Source: Patagioenas fasciata (taxonomy: Eukaryota > Chordata > Aves > Columbiformes > Columbidae). Taken from it: a stretch of DNA of 64,000 nt. The DNA is taken from NCBI RefSeq assembly GCF_037038585.1, contig NC_092525.1:31460367-31524366 (forward strand), read 5' to 3'. Below, in pieces: positions 31,401 through 42,792 of this stretch. The position numbers were made by a program, and so were the translations under genes. The notes under the pieces are model-generated. The model was not told the DNA's origin. It did no database searches and saw only the letters and a list, made by a program, of their open reading frames with translations. Each line of letters opens with the position of its first letter. Position 1 is the stretch's first letter.

Positions 31401-34400
31401 GAATGCAACACAACAAAGTAAGATTTAGTTAAAGATTTTTAGGAATATTTATTCAACGTTAATATCTGTGAGATATTATGCAGCAGAAAAAATACAAAGT
31501 TGTATCAGGATAGTATAAAAAAGTACTGAAATCTCACTGTGATCACATTCATGCGCAGGTTACTTAGCAGTATGTGTATATATGGCACATGCTTCGAATT
31601 ATGTAATTTTCTCCTTTTTATATACTGCATATTCTGATGTGACATGAACTGCTGCAAAAGTTATACTCACATGATTTATGGAACATCAATCTGATCTCCC
31701 TAATTGTAGCATTTGGTTCCACCTAGGCAACAAAAAATATTGTATATGTAAGATGCATTTTTGAAAGACAACTACTAGGCATAAGGCTATTAAAGTAGAA
31801 ATGTGACTCAAAAACAGTATAACTTTCTTATAAATGACTAGGATTGGTATGGATAATTCAAAGTATTTCTTACAGGAAAAAAAGGCAGGACGATTTGTGG
31901 CATCTGTTTCAGAGGCAACTTCTGCAGCAGTGATCAAAAGTTACATCAGCAGCAGTGACAATTTGATGGCTTATGGGTGAATAAGTCACCACTGGTGACA
32001 TCTTAATGAAGCAGCTGAAGCTGTGCTTTGCCTAAAACTCCTTCTGGAAAAGGGTTGAAGTACTTTGTAGTCAGTAGAGAGTGTGCATAATTGTTGCCTC
32101 TTCAGTGGCCAAAGAAAGGCTACCAGGAGATGAAATACCCTCCATAAACACTAAGCTTACTTTAGGAAAGTTAGTAATTTTTAAATAGTCACCTTGCATT
32201 TTTAACAGATTTTTTGTTTTACCTTATCTAGGAAGCATAGTGGTTTCTTTGTCTTCCAGTCAAGGATTTCCACCTGATAGGATACAAAATGATAATTACT
32301 AATTTTTGGCTAAATAATCTCTAAGCTCTTAGTTGATTCCCAAATTCGCAATCATTATTCAGAGTGAGACACCATTTTTCTCTGATCTGTGGTCTATGTT
32401 ACCACCACTTCTGATGCGCTCAAGAGACAACTTCTATCATAGCCAGGTTCTCAAAGCACTTAACTTGCAGAAGAATAACATTATTGCCAAATAAAATGGC
32501 TTCCTGAATAGATTCAGATGGAGAACTAACTAACTTATTGATCAAACACATTGACCTGGGGTATTTTCTTATGCTAGAGCAGAAGAAACAAGGGATAGAG
32601 AAGTTTCACAGGAACGACTAAGTAAGACAGTGTTTTGATTTGTGAAACTAGAAAGACAGTCTGAGGGAAAAAAAAAAATACATGCATATATATGCATGTA
32701 AGCAAATATTCCAAGTTCATACAGTTTGAAGATTAATGTGCATTTTTTTCAGAATATTTCAATTGTAAAGAGAGTGGAAAATGTTGGCAGACATAATGAA
32801 AAAATGCAGCTAAAGATCTGGACTTCACAAATCATTAAGAGGTTGTTATAGGAATATTCAGTGTCACTCTTGCCTCTCAGATCAGCTTTATTAGTAACTG
32901 CATATTAATGTTTTATATTCCAGGCAGTAGTTTATCTACAGCTCTGAAAAGGAAAGAGCAGTTTATTTCCATGATCAAATGGCACTTTGGCAAAAGATTA
33001 TTATTTTAATCAACAGCCAAGCAGAAAGGTCCCAGACATTTCAAAGCCTGGCTGCAGCAGGCTAGCAAAACCTAAAATACAGTGATGTGTTTTAATTTCG
33101 TTTGTTCTCAACAACCACTTTGTATTGGAACTTTGTTGTATAGCTGAGCGTGAAAGTTCAAAGCGTATGTGTCACACTAAATGACTGGGACTATTATTAC
33201 TTAGTACCAAAACAATTTGTTGAGTTTTTTTCTTTTGTTTTTTTTTTGTTTGTTTGTTTTAATAAACAACTAGCATTATGTTTGACATTAACTGGCCAAG
33301 AGGATAGATTAACATTAGACTTTAAATATGATTCCTTACTAAAAATAGAGGTCATAGTCCAGTCTCTTTCTAATAGGGTTGCTTTGAAGAGATCACTTGG
33401 TTAAAGTATCTTATTTCCTTCTTTTACTTGTCCCAAATTGTTCTTTCTCTATTGGTGGGGCAATGGAGCACTTCAGCTCCTCCAGAAGTGTCCACTTTTC
33501 CTCCTTTGTGACACATAACAAATGTGTGATATGTTATGGGGATACTGTGTGTTTTACCTTCGTTTTTTATATTTTAAATAACATGAATTACAAGTTTTAA
33601 TGTCTTGGTTTGTGGGACATCTCCATCAGATTTTTGGACACCTCTTCCTGAACTTCAAATATTGCACTTACTACCACTTACTTTTCAAGACCTAAGCAAA
33701 TACGATTCTTTCCCTTTTCAGAAACATGGATATAGAAACACAGCCTTAGATTCAACCCCAGCCCATAGAAAGTTGTGCAACAACCTATTGAAAAAAGGTG
33801 CCTGTTTCCTCTAATTATCACACCTCTTAGCTCCATCACAACATCCCCCAGTGTTTACATGTTCCCTGCAAAAGGGACAGAGAAGCCTGATCCAAGACAA
33901 GAAATGTTATCTTTCCTGAACATAATGGCCAATCACACGAACCCACGTCGGGCTGAACACAGTGTTTCCAGTCTTCAGGCGCAGCACCAAGTCAGTTAAT
34001 ATATTGGTTGGCAGCAGTTTTTAGATACCCAGCAATCTGTTCTTGGAACACTTACTGATGCTTATAATTCCTTTCAAACATAAATTGTTTGGTGCAGAGA
34101 ACTTCCATTCCTCTGCGTTTTCAAAGTATTTAGCACAACAGAACACTGGCAGTTGGCCTGCAGTATGACTTACAATCCACTTATTTGGGGAATTTTTAAA
34201 GACATTTTTAAAGACATTTTAAATTGCAGCTTCTCTAAAACTATTTTGAGTATAACTTAATCAATAGGCAGATTTGTTCAAGATAGCTATGTTAAAACTC
34301 TTTTATAAGTGACTACAAATATCACAGTATCACAGTATCACAGTATGTTTGGGATTGGAAGGGACCTCAAAAGATCATCCAGTCCAATCCCCCTGCTGGA

Positions 34401-37400
34401 GCAGGAACGCCTAGGAGAGGTCACACAGGAATGTGTCCAGGCGGGCTTTGAATGTCTCCAGGGAAGGAGACTCCACAACCTCCCTGGGCAGCCTGTTCCA
34501 GTGCTCTGTTACCCTCACTGAGAAGAAGTTCTTTCTCAAATTTAAATGGGACCTCTTGTGTTCCAACTTGATCCCATTGCCCCTTGTCCTATCATTGCTT
34601 GCCACTGAGAAGAGCCTGACTCCATCCTCGTGGCACTCACCCTTTATATATTTATAAACATTAATAAGGTCACCCCTCAGTCTCCTCTTCTCCAAACTAA
34701 AGAGCCCCAGCTCCCTCAGCCTTTCTTCATAAGGGAGGTGCTCCACTCCCTTAATCATCTTTGTTGCCCTACGCTGGACCCTCTCCAGCAGTTCCCTGTC
34801 CTTCTTGAACTGAGGGGCCCAGAACTGGACACAATATTCCAGATGGGGTCTCACCAGGGCGGAGTAGAGGGGAAGGAGGACCTCTCTCAATCTACTGACC
34901 ACCCCCCTTGTAATACACCCAAGGATGCCATTGGCCTTCCTGGCCACAAGGGCACAGTGCTGGCTCATGGTCATCCTGTTGTCCACCAGGACCCCCAGGT
35001 CCCTTTCCCCTACACTGCTCTCTAATAGGTCATTCCCCAACCTATACTGGAACTTGGGATTGTTCCTGCCCAGATGCAGGACTCTACACTTTCCCTTGTT
35101 AAATTCCATGAGGTTATCCCCCGCCCAACTCTCCAGCCTGTCCAGGTCCCGCTGGATGGCAGCACAGCCTTCTGGTGTGTCAGCCACTCCTCCCAGCTTA
35201 GTGTCATCAGCAAACTTGCTGATAGTACACTCAATTCCCTCGTCTAAATCATTAATGAATATATTGAATAATATTGGCCCCAGTACTGACCCCTGAGGCA
35301 CTCCACTAGATATATAACTTCAAGATAAATTTGTTCTAGTGCATAGAGATTAAAGATTGACAGTGTCTCTAGAAACAGAAAATTTCTTGATTCTTATTGT
35401 TTAGAACATGTTGAGGCAAAGAATAACCAATATACAATTTAAGCAGAAAAAAGTACATTCAACTCTTAAACTTGTATTCAGAAAATAAAAGGCAGAAAAT
35501 TTTATAGACAGGGAAAGAACAGTTTATCAAACAGTGTTTAAAAAACTATGCAGTGTCCCTTCAACAGATTACAAAAATATAGTAGACCTAATCCCCCGAG
35601 TTTAAAGCTATATCAGATGCTTAAGAATCAACAGATCTTCAAAAATTTTGGGATAACTATTACGGAAATGCTGACACACCATGTCTGTGCATCTTGGAAG
35701 TTTTAATTGCAGCCATTTGTACTCAGCAGCTTCAGTAAAGTGTAGCTGAGTGAGATTTCATGAGTAGTGACATAAGCATATATTTATTGATTCCTTTAGG
35801 AATTACTCAGTTAAAAAAAAATCGCTTATTTCACAGTGTAGGAACCAACCAGCCCAAGAAAGACTAATGCAGAATGGATTAATTCTCCCTGAATTATCAG
35901 AATGCTAATGGAAGTCAGGTTCCTTGAATTTAACACTAAAAGAATTTCAGTGATTGCCACAGTCCTAATGAAATCTTCCTAAACATTTTATTTTTCCTAT
36001 GGAATTAGTAATTTTCTCTACCTCCCTCGACTTTTCTGGTATACTGTGTGGTTCCTGAAGGAAGCATGCCTCAGTGTGATCTCATACCATAACTTCCCTG
36101 AAATCAATAGAGTTAAGCCAAAGGGGAATTGCTGTAAGTGTACTTACACTGAAAATGATGTTTGTGCTGCTGCTGCTACAAATGACTTTCAGTCTGAAAT
36201 TTCCCTTGCATAGGAAGGTACAAGCTGTTGCCGATGATGAGACTAAGGATCCATCTAGAACGGGAATGGTACCTTTCTGATACAGGCAACAGGAGATGCC
36301 TCAGAAAAAGGTAATAAACCAGGGCAAGAATGTAGTAACAGGGGGGAAGGGAGGAGACAGACACAGAGACTGTGATTTTCTTGCACCATAAGTGCTGCCT
36401 TTGTATTTAATAGCTTTTCCCAGATTTTTCCTCAATTAGTTTATCCACTTGCCATTTAAACCTGTGTAAGCTTTTTGCATGCACAGTATCCTGAAGCCGG
36501 GAGTTCCATTGCTTAGCCACAGGCTGCATGAAGAATTCCCAAAGCAGAAATAAGGCAAATGTTTAATCACAAAGGGAAATTTTGTCCTCTTACCTGTGGA
36601 GTGCTGTGCCTTATCCTATAAGTAGTCCAACTAAGTAAAGCCTCACCTCTCTGAAGCAATTGGCTCATATTTCATGAGACTAGAATTTTATTACATTATT
36701 TCACTGTGTATAAGGAGAGGACATATGGTGACACTTGTACTCAAAAGGTTTTATACAATTAAATGTCACTATTGTAGAACGTATATGTCTAACACTAAAA
36801 GATTCACAAGACACACTAGGTACTTACTCCTTGGCTTCCTGAGTGCTGTGGCTATGCAAGCCAATGAGAACCAATGTCTGAACTGTGATGAAACTCAGTA
36901 CATTTTTGTTTCTTCCACTTGTTTCAGATTTGTTAGTCAGGCATGCTTGCAACTAAATCCTTGAAGACCTTGATCCAGTAAGCATCTTTAGCCCAAAGTC
37001 AGCACAGTGCACGGCATTTAGATTATTTCTGAATGAAACCAACCTGTCAGCAAAGGACATGATCTAGTTCTTCATGCTTTCTGTGTAATGGTTAGACACA
37101 CTGCCAGAAGTGGGAAAATTACTTTAGACTGTCTTCTGGCATTGCCCACTCCTCCCATAGGTGGCTTGGGTGGCTTGGGCCACCAAGCAAGGAATAAAGG
37201 ATTCAAGAGAGTCCAAAAAGTACAGGCAGGAGAGGACAGGAGTGTATTCCAGTGAAAAGGGCAGTCTCCTACCAAAGAGGAATCCTAAATTCATGTCTCA
37301 CTGGGTTGCTTCAAGCACTACTCCCTCCCACTGTCATTCTGTTCAGCATCTCCCTACAGTGGCTGCCTTTTGGGGTAGCACACAGTGAAGTAAACTTAGA

Positions 37401-40400
37401 TACCGTAACCAATTTGTTATATCCACTCTTGGAGCTGGGTGCCTAACCTGAAGGCAGGGCAAAGCCCAAGTGGCTTTGTGGACCTGGACCTGAGAATGGT
37501 AGGATGGTAACAGGTGTAGAGCTACAAATAGTCATCCTTCAGAAAGACAAATACATTTATATAATTGGCAGGGGATGCGACTGTGTAAGAATGATCAGGA
37601 AGGAAAAGGAAGGTGTATTCCCCTGGAGTGGGATGCTGGTTTATTTTTCACAAAACTGATCGTCTGTCAGAGATCTGTGCTTTCACCGTGAACTCTGGCT
37701 CTTGAAAGCCTGTGAAAGCTTTCCAGTTAGTACTAGCATGACATTATCCAGGAGCATACACAAGATGGGAAAGGACCCTGCACCATTTAATACTGACTCG
37801 GTGAGTATTTGCTTACACTGGCTAACACAGAGCTGCTCATTGCCAATTTCCCAGGAGTGCTAAAGAGTCACATCATTCACTGAGTATCACTGTCACTATG
37901 AAGCAGACTGGAGTGCCTCCATCTGAGAACCTAAGCCAGCTTTGACTCAACACTAAGCAGACATCCAGGTTTTTCAACACCGCTGTGTAGCTTTTTCAGT
38001 GTGCAAGAGAACATTCATTGCCCCAGGGCTTCAGTTCATGGTGATTATTTTCTACAATGACAATATTCAGGTAGAAGAAGTTCACAAATTCTTTGTGAAA
38101 TCACAATCATTTCTTTGCATCAGCAATGTTGAACTTTAGTATCTGTAGTTCTGCTACTACTCGTCATGGATTATTTGGTGTATGGATGTCAAAATGTACA
38201 TCCAGTGTATGCTTTTGACATAGAATTGAAGAGACACAAAAGAAAGAGATTTTTGTTTTCTTCTTTGTTTTTTAACCTAGATGTATCAAGGATGGGTCTG
38301 CTGTCTTTTAGCCAGGCAGGAAGACTGGAAGCCCTGGGAAGTTTGGAGCCCTTATACCCTTATACAAGTGAACTCACTAGATTTGTATTAATTTGTTATT
38401 ATATACTTCAAAGAAGTCCATTATCTTTTCTAAAATAAGACTTTTGATTTCAAACGTAGCCTTCAGATTCTGAGTAGCTCCAGGTACTTCCTGCCAAGTA
38501 ATGTTTTACTATCATATTTTCCTATGCAAAATTACAAGTTTCTCTCTCAGGATTCATAGAGAAAAAGGCCAAATTTGGGTCTTTTAAGTGAAGCAGCACA
38601 ACTGAGTGTAGAAAGTGTTGGTGTGTGGAGAAATGGTGAGGGAAGAGAAAGGGAGAATGTTTTTCCCTGACACTTTATCTCTTTCTGTGATAATAATCTT
38701 ACATGTTACTTATGAAAACAGAGTGGATATCTTCAAATAGCAGGGCAGTTTTCAGTAGTGTCCCTTTGAATGACTATTCAAATATCTTATATGTGGTCTT
38801 GTCTTTCTCAGGCAACACTTGCAGGATACAGAATCTTAAAATCCTCTGCAGTTCTGCTTTTGGCACTTGCTCTCACTGCTCTTACTTGATGAGGCTTTAG
38901 ACAGCATAGCTCTGAGTGGGAGAAACCTTTGTAACAGGAGCTGTGACATCCCAGCAATGCCATCTAGGCAGCAGTCACCCCCCCTTGCATTCAGAGGGTT
39001 TTCATCACAGTCAGAAGGGGGAGAAACTTGAAATGCCAGCAAGGGAGGGCAGTACATTATTGCTTTTAGACTGTACTGCATATGTCAGTTCAATCTGTCT
39101 TCAGGGAGTGAAGACTCCAAAACATTTTTTGCTTATCTCTGCTCACAAAAGGCACTTCCCATCCAAACCAGTTAAGGAAGCAAATGTACAACTGTGGCTC
39201 TTGTGACACTAATTTTCTACAGTATGAGTGTATTTGTTCAAGTACCTTTCCTCTAGGAAGTCAGAGAGTCATACTATTTTCTTTAGATGAAATCCTTTTG
39301 AAGACCTAAACCTGTCAAGTAGAAAGGGTAGAATTCATTAGCCTGACTTCAGAGCTCTCTATGGCAGACGTTGACAGCTGAGCATGTCACCTAGACATTC
39401 TTTGTACCAAAAGGAGAAAAGCAGGCACTTTTAGGATACAGTGTATCATAAGTTCTGAAACACATCTAAAGTAGGTCAGAAGAGTTGTTCTCTAATCAAT
39501 TTGGAGAAAGAAGCATTCCTAGAGAATATTAATTATATAGATACAGATAGATATAGATAGAAGTCTCTCAACTTTCAGGGGTGAATCTCCTCAAATTATC
39601 AGGTATAGTACTTTTGGGTATGCACATATTTCTTTAGACTGTAGTATTTTCTTACTAAGCTCCCAAACTACTAGTGATTCAAAATAGAACAAAAACATAC
39701 AAACAAAAAACCCTGGAATGAAATTAGAAACATACTGATGCCTGGGGTAAACAAGACCTAAACTAGCATTATCACAGAATAAGAAATGTAGAGGCAGTTG
39801 TCAAGACACAGGTCTAGGAGTACAGCAACCTGACTTTGCCTATCAGTTCTGATACAGACATAAGTAGAAGGAAATCACTCAGCCGCTCTGGGGTTTTTTG
39901 CTATCCATCCACTAGGTCCAACACACTTTGGCTTAATTAGGTAGTTGCTCATAATTCCTGCTACTAAGTTTGAATATAGCCAATTCAAAAAGGAAGTTAA
40001 AGGTACTTCCAAAGCTAAACTTGCTTTTCACTGGCTTAATAGTCACTTAAATACCATATTGCCGATTTTTTAAGTGTTTCTGTCTCTAGCTGTGCTAAGA
40101 AAGACTCTCATAAAGAAAAGGAAGGGAAATAACAGCCAGTGTCTTAGCACTCATGGTCATAGAATCATAGAATCATTTTTGTTGGAAAAGACCTTTCAGA
40201 TCATAGAGTCCAACCGTTAACCTAGTCCTGCCAAGTCCACCACTAAACCATGTCCTTAAGCATCTACACATCTTTTAAACATCTTCAGGGATGGTGACTC
40301 AACCACTTCCCTGGGCAGCCTGTTCCAATGCTCAACAACCCTTTCAGTCATTCTGATGTTCTTGCCCCTCTTTTTGTAGGTCTGTTCACCAATAAGTAAT

Positions 40401-42792
40401 TTCATTCATGAGTAAGGGAGAAGACCTTCCTACATAGTCAGGAACCTATGAAACTGATTGTGTACTAAGCATGATCAAATGCACAAACTCAAAAAAACAG
40501 CAGGAAATATTCCACCAATAAACCTCTGCTAAATTTGAAACAGTCACATTCTAAAAAATTCAGACAGCTACAGTTTGTTGATTGTAAAGTGCTTCGTGAT
40601 CCTTATAAAGAAGCACCACAGAAGAGCAATAAAAGGTAAATGGGTGAGAAATGTACAGGTAAAAGTACAGAACTGTACAGTACTTCAAACAGGGAATGCC
40701 AATGTCTATAACACCAATAGGCATTTCTGGCCAGCTCTGCCCCTGGAAGCACTGAGAGAGGTGGTACATTTACCTTCTTTCTTTTGATAGCTCAGTTTTG
40801 GATGCAGGGTGGGGAAATGGAATTCAGAATTCAAATTAATTGAATTTATAACAGAAAACAAATCAGTGGGGAGAACAGTGCAGTAAGCAATATGCAACAG
40901 CACTGCTCCGTGTTACCTAGGCTGTCTTTGTCCACATCCTACCGCCTCAGTCAACTCAGACACACACTGGGTGATCAAGGTAAATCTGTTTCCACCCGTT
41001 ATCTGCTGTACATAGAAAAGCACTAAGACATACAAGGCTGACATGAGGCATTCTGAGTTTGGATCAGTGTTGCTTAGACACAGGATCTTGATTTAGGACT
41101 CAAAGACCTGTATCTGCTGCTGTTGTTCTGTCTAGCAAGATTGACCAGGTCATTCTACTTTCTTGTGTTTGTCTGCAAAATGAAGTAATGATGTCTCTGC
41201 TTTTGAGGTCTTCTAGTAACAAGTGCCATTCAGATGTTCAGTACAGCTAAAGCAGAAGAACAAACCTGCAGACAAGACAAGGACTGAAGACATTCAGGAG
41301 GGTAGTACACCTGTCTACTCCTGCACTGGCATCTCACAAGAGTTTTGGACACTGGTAGAAAAGCAGGAGGCAGTGAAAAGCTTGGTTGTTTTCCCTAAAA
41401 AAGAACAGGGAAGTCAACACTGCAGAAGACAAGGACTGGTGCGGGTCCCTACCTCACGCCCACTGTAGCCAGAGACAGCTTATTTTGCTAAATTGTTAGT
41501 GATATCCAAAACACTTTTATAGCTTTGAAAAGCAAAATCTGAGCTTTCAGGTCATGGTAAGTAACTAGAGGAACAGCTGCTTTTCAGATTGTTTTAGATT
41601 CTGTCAATGTTATAACAAAAAATGTTTTGTATTTTGCACGAGGAGGGGATTAGGTGAGTCTTGTGCTGGAGAAACTGAAGTGTAATCCTAGAGAGACGCA
41701 TTCAGAAGTGCTGCCATTTAGCTAGTACCAACCTGGTCCTAGCCTTGTAATACAAGCCACTCTCAAGAATTTTTGTATTAGCCTATCTAACAAATTCTAC
41801 CAAAGAGTCAGTGTGGCTGTTCATGTAAGTTGGTAAGATATATTTCCCTTCACACCCCCCAGGTGCATGTGACTCTGCACTTTCTGTACACACAAGGAGC
41901 TAACTGTACTAAACTCTGTCCGGCTATTTCTGATTTCCCACGCAAGACTCGAACTCACGGTGTTGGCAGAGGCACCGCTCACCCTCGCTCCTCCCCAGCG
42001 GACGGTGCGCGCTGCGCCGCCGAGGGCAGCCGGGCCGGGAGCGGGGCTGGGCGCCGGGCCGGGAGCCGGCCGCTCGGCCAAGGCACCAACTCCCACAGCG
42101 GCCCGGAGCCGCCGAGACGAGCCGCGCCGCCCCGGGACGCTGGAGCCCGAGGCACGTTTATACTGGGCCGGGCCGGCTCTCGGCGGAGCGCACAGCGGCG
42201 GGCGACAGAGTCTTCCAAGAAGTTGGGGATAGAAGGTGCCGAGAACGTTCCCCGCTCTCGGTCTTCCCTTGCGGCTGGGATGCGCTGCCAGACCCAGCCC
42301 GCAGGCTGACCACGGCACTGCCCTCGGGAGGATCCGCGGAAGCCCAGAGCCATTGATCCGGCGGCTTCGCCGACGGCCGAGAGCCCGCCTGGAGCCCGGG
42401 AACGCCCCTCTCTTCGGGGCCAAGCCTGGGCAGCACCGGTGCCGCGGAAAAGAGGAACGGCGAGGGAAACGTGCTCGGGGAAGGGAAAGACGGGGCGGGC
42501 GGGGGCCGCTTCTGCCCCCTCGCTCCGAGGAAACCCCGTTGAGCGGCGTGTCCCTCAGCCTCCCTCCGCCCGGCTCCAGCGGCGGTCACTTGCCGTGGCA
42601 GCCCCGGGAGCGGATGGGTCCGGCTCCCTGGTGCTTCAATGCAGATGGAGTGGGAAGAGAGAGGAGTCTGCCGGGATCCCGGGCAGCCCCGTCCGCTGGC
42701 GGCAGGATGCTGAGGGGCCCGGCCCTTGTTGGCCCCGTCCACCCCCCGATGCCGCCCGCACCCACCTCGAAGAAGCCGGCTCTGCCGCCCAT
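19296..42792 (-). CDS. TECR-family very-long-chain enoyl-CoA reductase (TECR/TECRL-like, probable third paralog), complete
   Basis: Family members reduce trans-2-enoyl-CoA with NADPH in the last step of ER fatty-acid elongation. Coding exons in transcript order: 42792-42766, 32273-32223, 31722-31671, 31337-31293, 29932-29829, 27814-27699, 27580-27475, 23010-22938, 22845-22802, 21430-21373, 20635-20547, 19562-19517, 19423-19296. They total 939 bp (312 aa and stop), against 308 aa for human TECR, with 13 exons and no phase error. The N-terminal ubiquitin-like part ([17 protein letters not shown]) is followed by polytopic membrane segments and the steroid 5-alpha-reductase-like C-terminal domain, with [24 protein letters not shown] and the ending RMPIIPFLL. 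The proline altered in human TECR P182L is conserved (NHPLYTPP). The N-terminus MGGRAGFFE replaces MKHYE. The C-terminus resembles TECR more than TECRL, but the genomic place fits neither human gene. I infer a separate paralog, possibly the one called tecrl2 in fish, and leave the symbol blank. Confidence 0.93.
19517..19562 (-). CDS. TECR-family gene, coding exon 12
   Basis: 46 bp reading [15 protein letters not shown], which aligns with VGSWIGFAIMTQCLP of TECR. The donor is GTGAGT and the acceptor AAAACAG. Confidence 0.95.
19873..20013. repeat. Degenerate inverted-terminal element (MITE-like relic)
   Basis: GAGGCCAAATTCTGTTCTC on the left pairs imperfectly with the complement of AGTCAGGAATTTGGCTCC on the right, around a roughly 100-bp middle. 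The text resembles palindromic repeats I recall as common in sauropsid genomes. The family is not identified. Confidence 0.35.
20547..20635 (-). CDS. TECR-family gene, coding exon 11 (active-site region)
   Basis: 89 bp encoding [20 protein letters not shown], then VSCPNYTYE. This is the most conserved block of the reductase domain; the tyrosine-rich CPNYTYE motif is intact. The donor is GTATGT. Confidence 0.96.
21373..21430 (-). CDS. TECR-family gene, coding exon 10
   Basis: 58 bp reading [20 protein letters not shown] across its end. The NFSIH core is conserved, while CEAG replaces CQLG of TECR. The acceptor is TTGCAG and the donor GTAAAA. Confidence 0.92.
22049..22190 (+). repeat. Possible MIR-like SINE relic
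   Basis: The order of motifs (CTCCCAGCTCTGTGCTTTTG, a pyrimidine-rich stretch, then TATAAAATGGGAATAGAT) resembles the MIR core and its 3' part. Divergence is high, so the assignment is tentative. Confidence 0.35.
22802..22845 (-). CDS. TECR-family gene, coding exon 9
   Basis: 44 bp completing a serine codon, then [14 protein letters not shown], part of a membrane helix. The acceptor is preceded by a long T tract on the minus strand, and the donor is GTAGGT. Confidence 0.9.
22938..23010 (-). CDS. TECR-family gene, coding exon 8
   Basis: 73 bp encoding [20 protein letters not shown], then YTPP. It contains the proline equivalent to human TECR Pro182. The acceptor is TTTTTCAG and the donor GTAAGT. 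Confidence 0.96.
27475..27580 (-). CDS. TECR-family gene, coding exon 7
   Basis: 106 bp encoding [20 protein letters not shown], then [15 protein letters not shown]. The histidine-rich block is nearly identical to TECR. The acceptor is TTTCTAG and the donor GTAAAT. Confidence 0.96.
27699..27814 (-). CDS. TECR-family gene, coding exon 6
   Basis: 116 bp encoding [20 protein letters not shown], a membrane helix, then [18 protein letters not shown]. The acceptor is TTTTGCAG and the donor GTAAGT. Confidence 0.95.
29515..29592. repeat. Short imperfect inverted repeat, ancient palindromic relic
   Basis: CCTCAAAGGCATCTAGACAC and the complement of GACATCTAAATCCATTTGAG form an imperfect hairpin around TGGCTCCTAATGACAG. 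It resembles palindromic non-autonomous repeats of sauropsids. The family is uncertain. Confidence 0.35.
29829..29932 (-). CDS. TECR-family gene, coding exon 5
   Basis: 104 bp reading [20 protein letters not shown], then [14 protein letters not shown]. It covers the end of the ubiquitin-like N-terminal region. The donor is GTGAGC. Confidence 0.95.
31293..31337 (-). CDS. TECR-family gene, coding exon 4
   Basis: 45 bp reading [14 protein letters not shown], which aligns with PQWYPARQSLRLDP of TECR. The acceptor is CTTACAG and the donor GTAAGT. Confidence 0.94.
31671..31722 (-). CDS. TECR-family gene, coding exon 3
   Basis: 52 bp reading [17 protein letters not shown], which aligns with VEPHATIAEIKNLFTKT of TECR. 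The acceptor is TGCCTAG and the donor GTGAGT. Confidence 0.94.
32223..32273 (-). CDS. TECR-family gene, coding exon 2
   Basis: 51 bp, phase 0 at both ends, encoding [17 protein letters not shown]. The acceptor is CTATCAG and the donor GTAAAA. Confidence 0.94.
32679..32700. repeat. Perfect 22-bp palindrome
   Basis: The half-site TACATGCATAT is followed directly by its exact complement, next to an A-rich run. It could simply be alternating AT/GC low-complexity DNA. Confidence 0.8.
34318..35308 (-). mobile_element. CR1 LINE, 5'-truncated, with 296-codon open reverse-transcriptase frame
   Basis: The minus strand encodes the C-terminal part of a CR1 reverse transcriptase: [19 protein letters not shown], then the catalytic FADDTK motif, and near the end [20 protein letters not shown], finishing at a stop near 34411. 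The non-coding 3' end follows, with a tail of three ATCACAGT-type units at 34321-34345. The open frame implies a younger copy than the other CR1 pieces here. It lies in intron 1 of the TECR-family gene in the same orientation and is truncated near 35308, as is usual for CR1. Confidence 0.95.
36420..36545 (-). mobile_element. Old CR1/L3-like LINE fragment
   Basis: The plus-strand text GCCATTTAAACCTGTGTAAG followed by GGAGTTCCATTGCTTAGCC and GCATGAAGAATTCC resembles the antisense of the 3' coding part of old CR1/L3-type elements. It is heavily diverged, and the boundaries are approximate. Confidence 0.55.
39535..39562. repeat. GATA-rich microsatellite
   Basis: Imperfect ATAGATA/CAGATAG units make up a short tetranucleotide-type repeat. 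Confidence 0.6.
39800..39905 (+). repeat. Possible MIR-like SINE relic
   Basis: CAGGTCTAGGAGTACAG and, further on, GGAAATCACTCAGCCGCTCT resemble the MIR arrangement. It is strongly diverged and tentative. Confidence 0.3.
40157..40352 (-). mobile_element. CR1 LINE 3'-end fragment (minus orientation)
   Basis: It starts with the tail repeat TCATAGAATCATAGAATC, then GTTGGAAAAGACCTTTCAGA, GTCCAACCGTTAACCTAG and CTTCCCTGGGCAGCCTGTTC, which is classic avian CR1 3' sequence read antisense. The inner boundary is approximate. Confidence 0.9.
41070..41190 (+). repeat. Possible MIR-like SINE relic
   Basis: AGGACTCAAAGACCTGTATC, then GACCAGGTCATTCTACTTTC and GCAAAATGAAGTAATGATG, follow the MIR layout (CAAGTCACTT and TAAAATGGGG positions) at high divergence. 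Confidence 0.35.

Larger units (their letters stand above)
32274..42765 (-). other. TECR-family gene, intron 1 (10.5 kb)
   Basis: No exon of a known protein was recognised on either strand. It holds one large and two fragmentary CR1-type LINEs, two MIR-like relics, a GATA-rich microsatellite and a 22-bp palindrome, each listed separately. The rest is unremarkable AT-rich sequence. Confidence 0.8.

Noticed and set aside
36130-36180. Possible extra exon of the TECR-family gene on the minus strand (AGCAGCAGCAGC next to a GTAAGT)
   Set aside because: The first coding exon joins exon 2 in perfect phase without it, and no homologous residues are encoded. An untranslated or alternative exon cannot be excluded.
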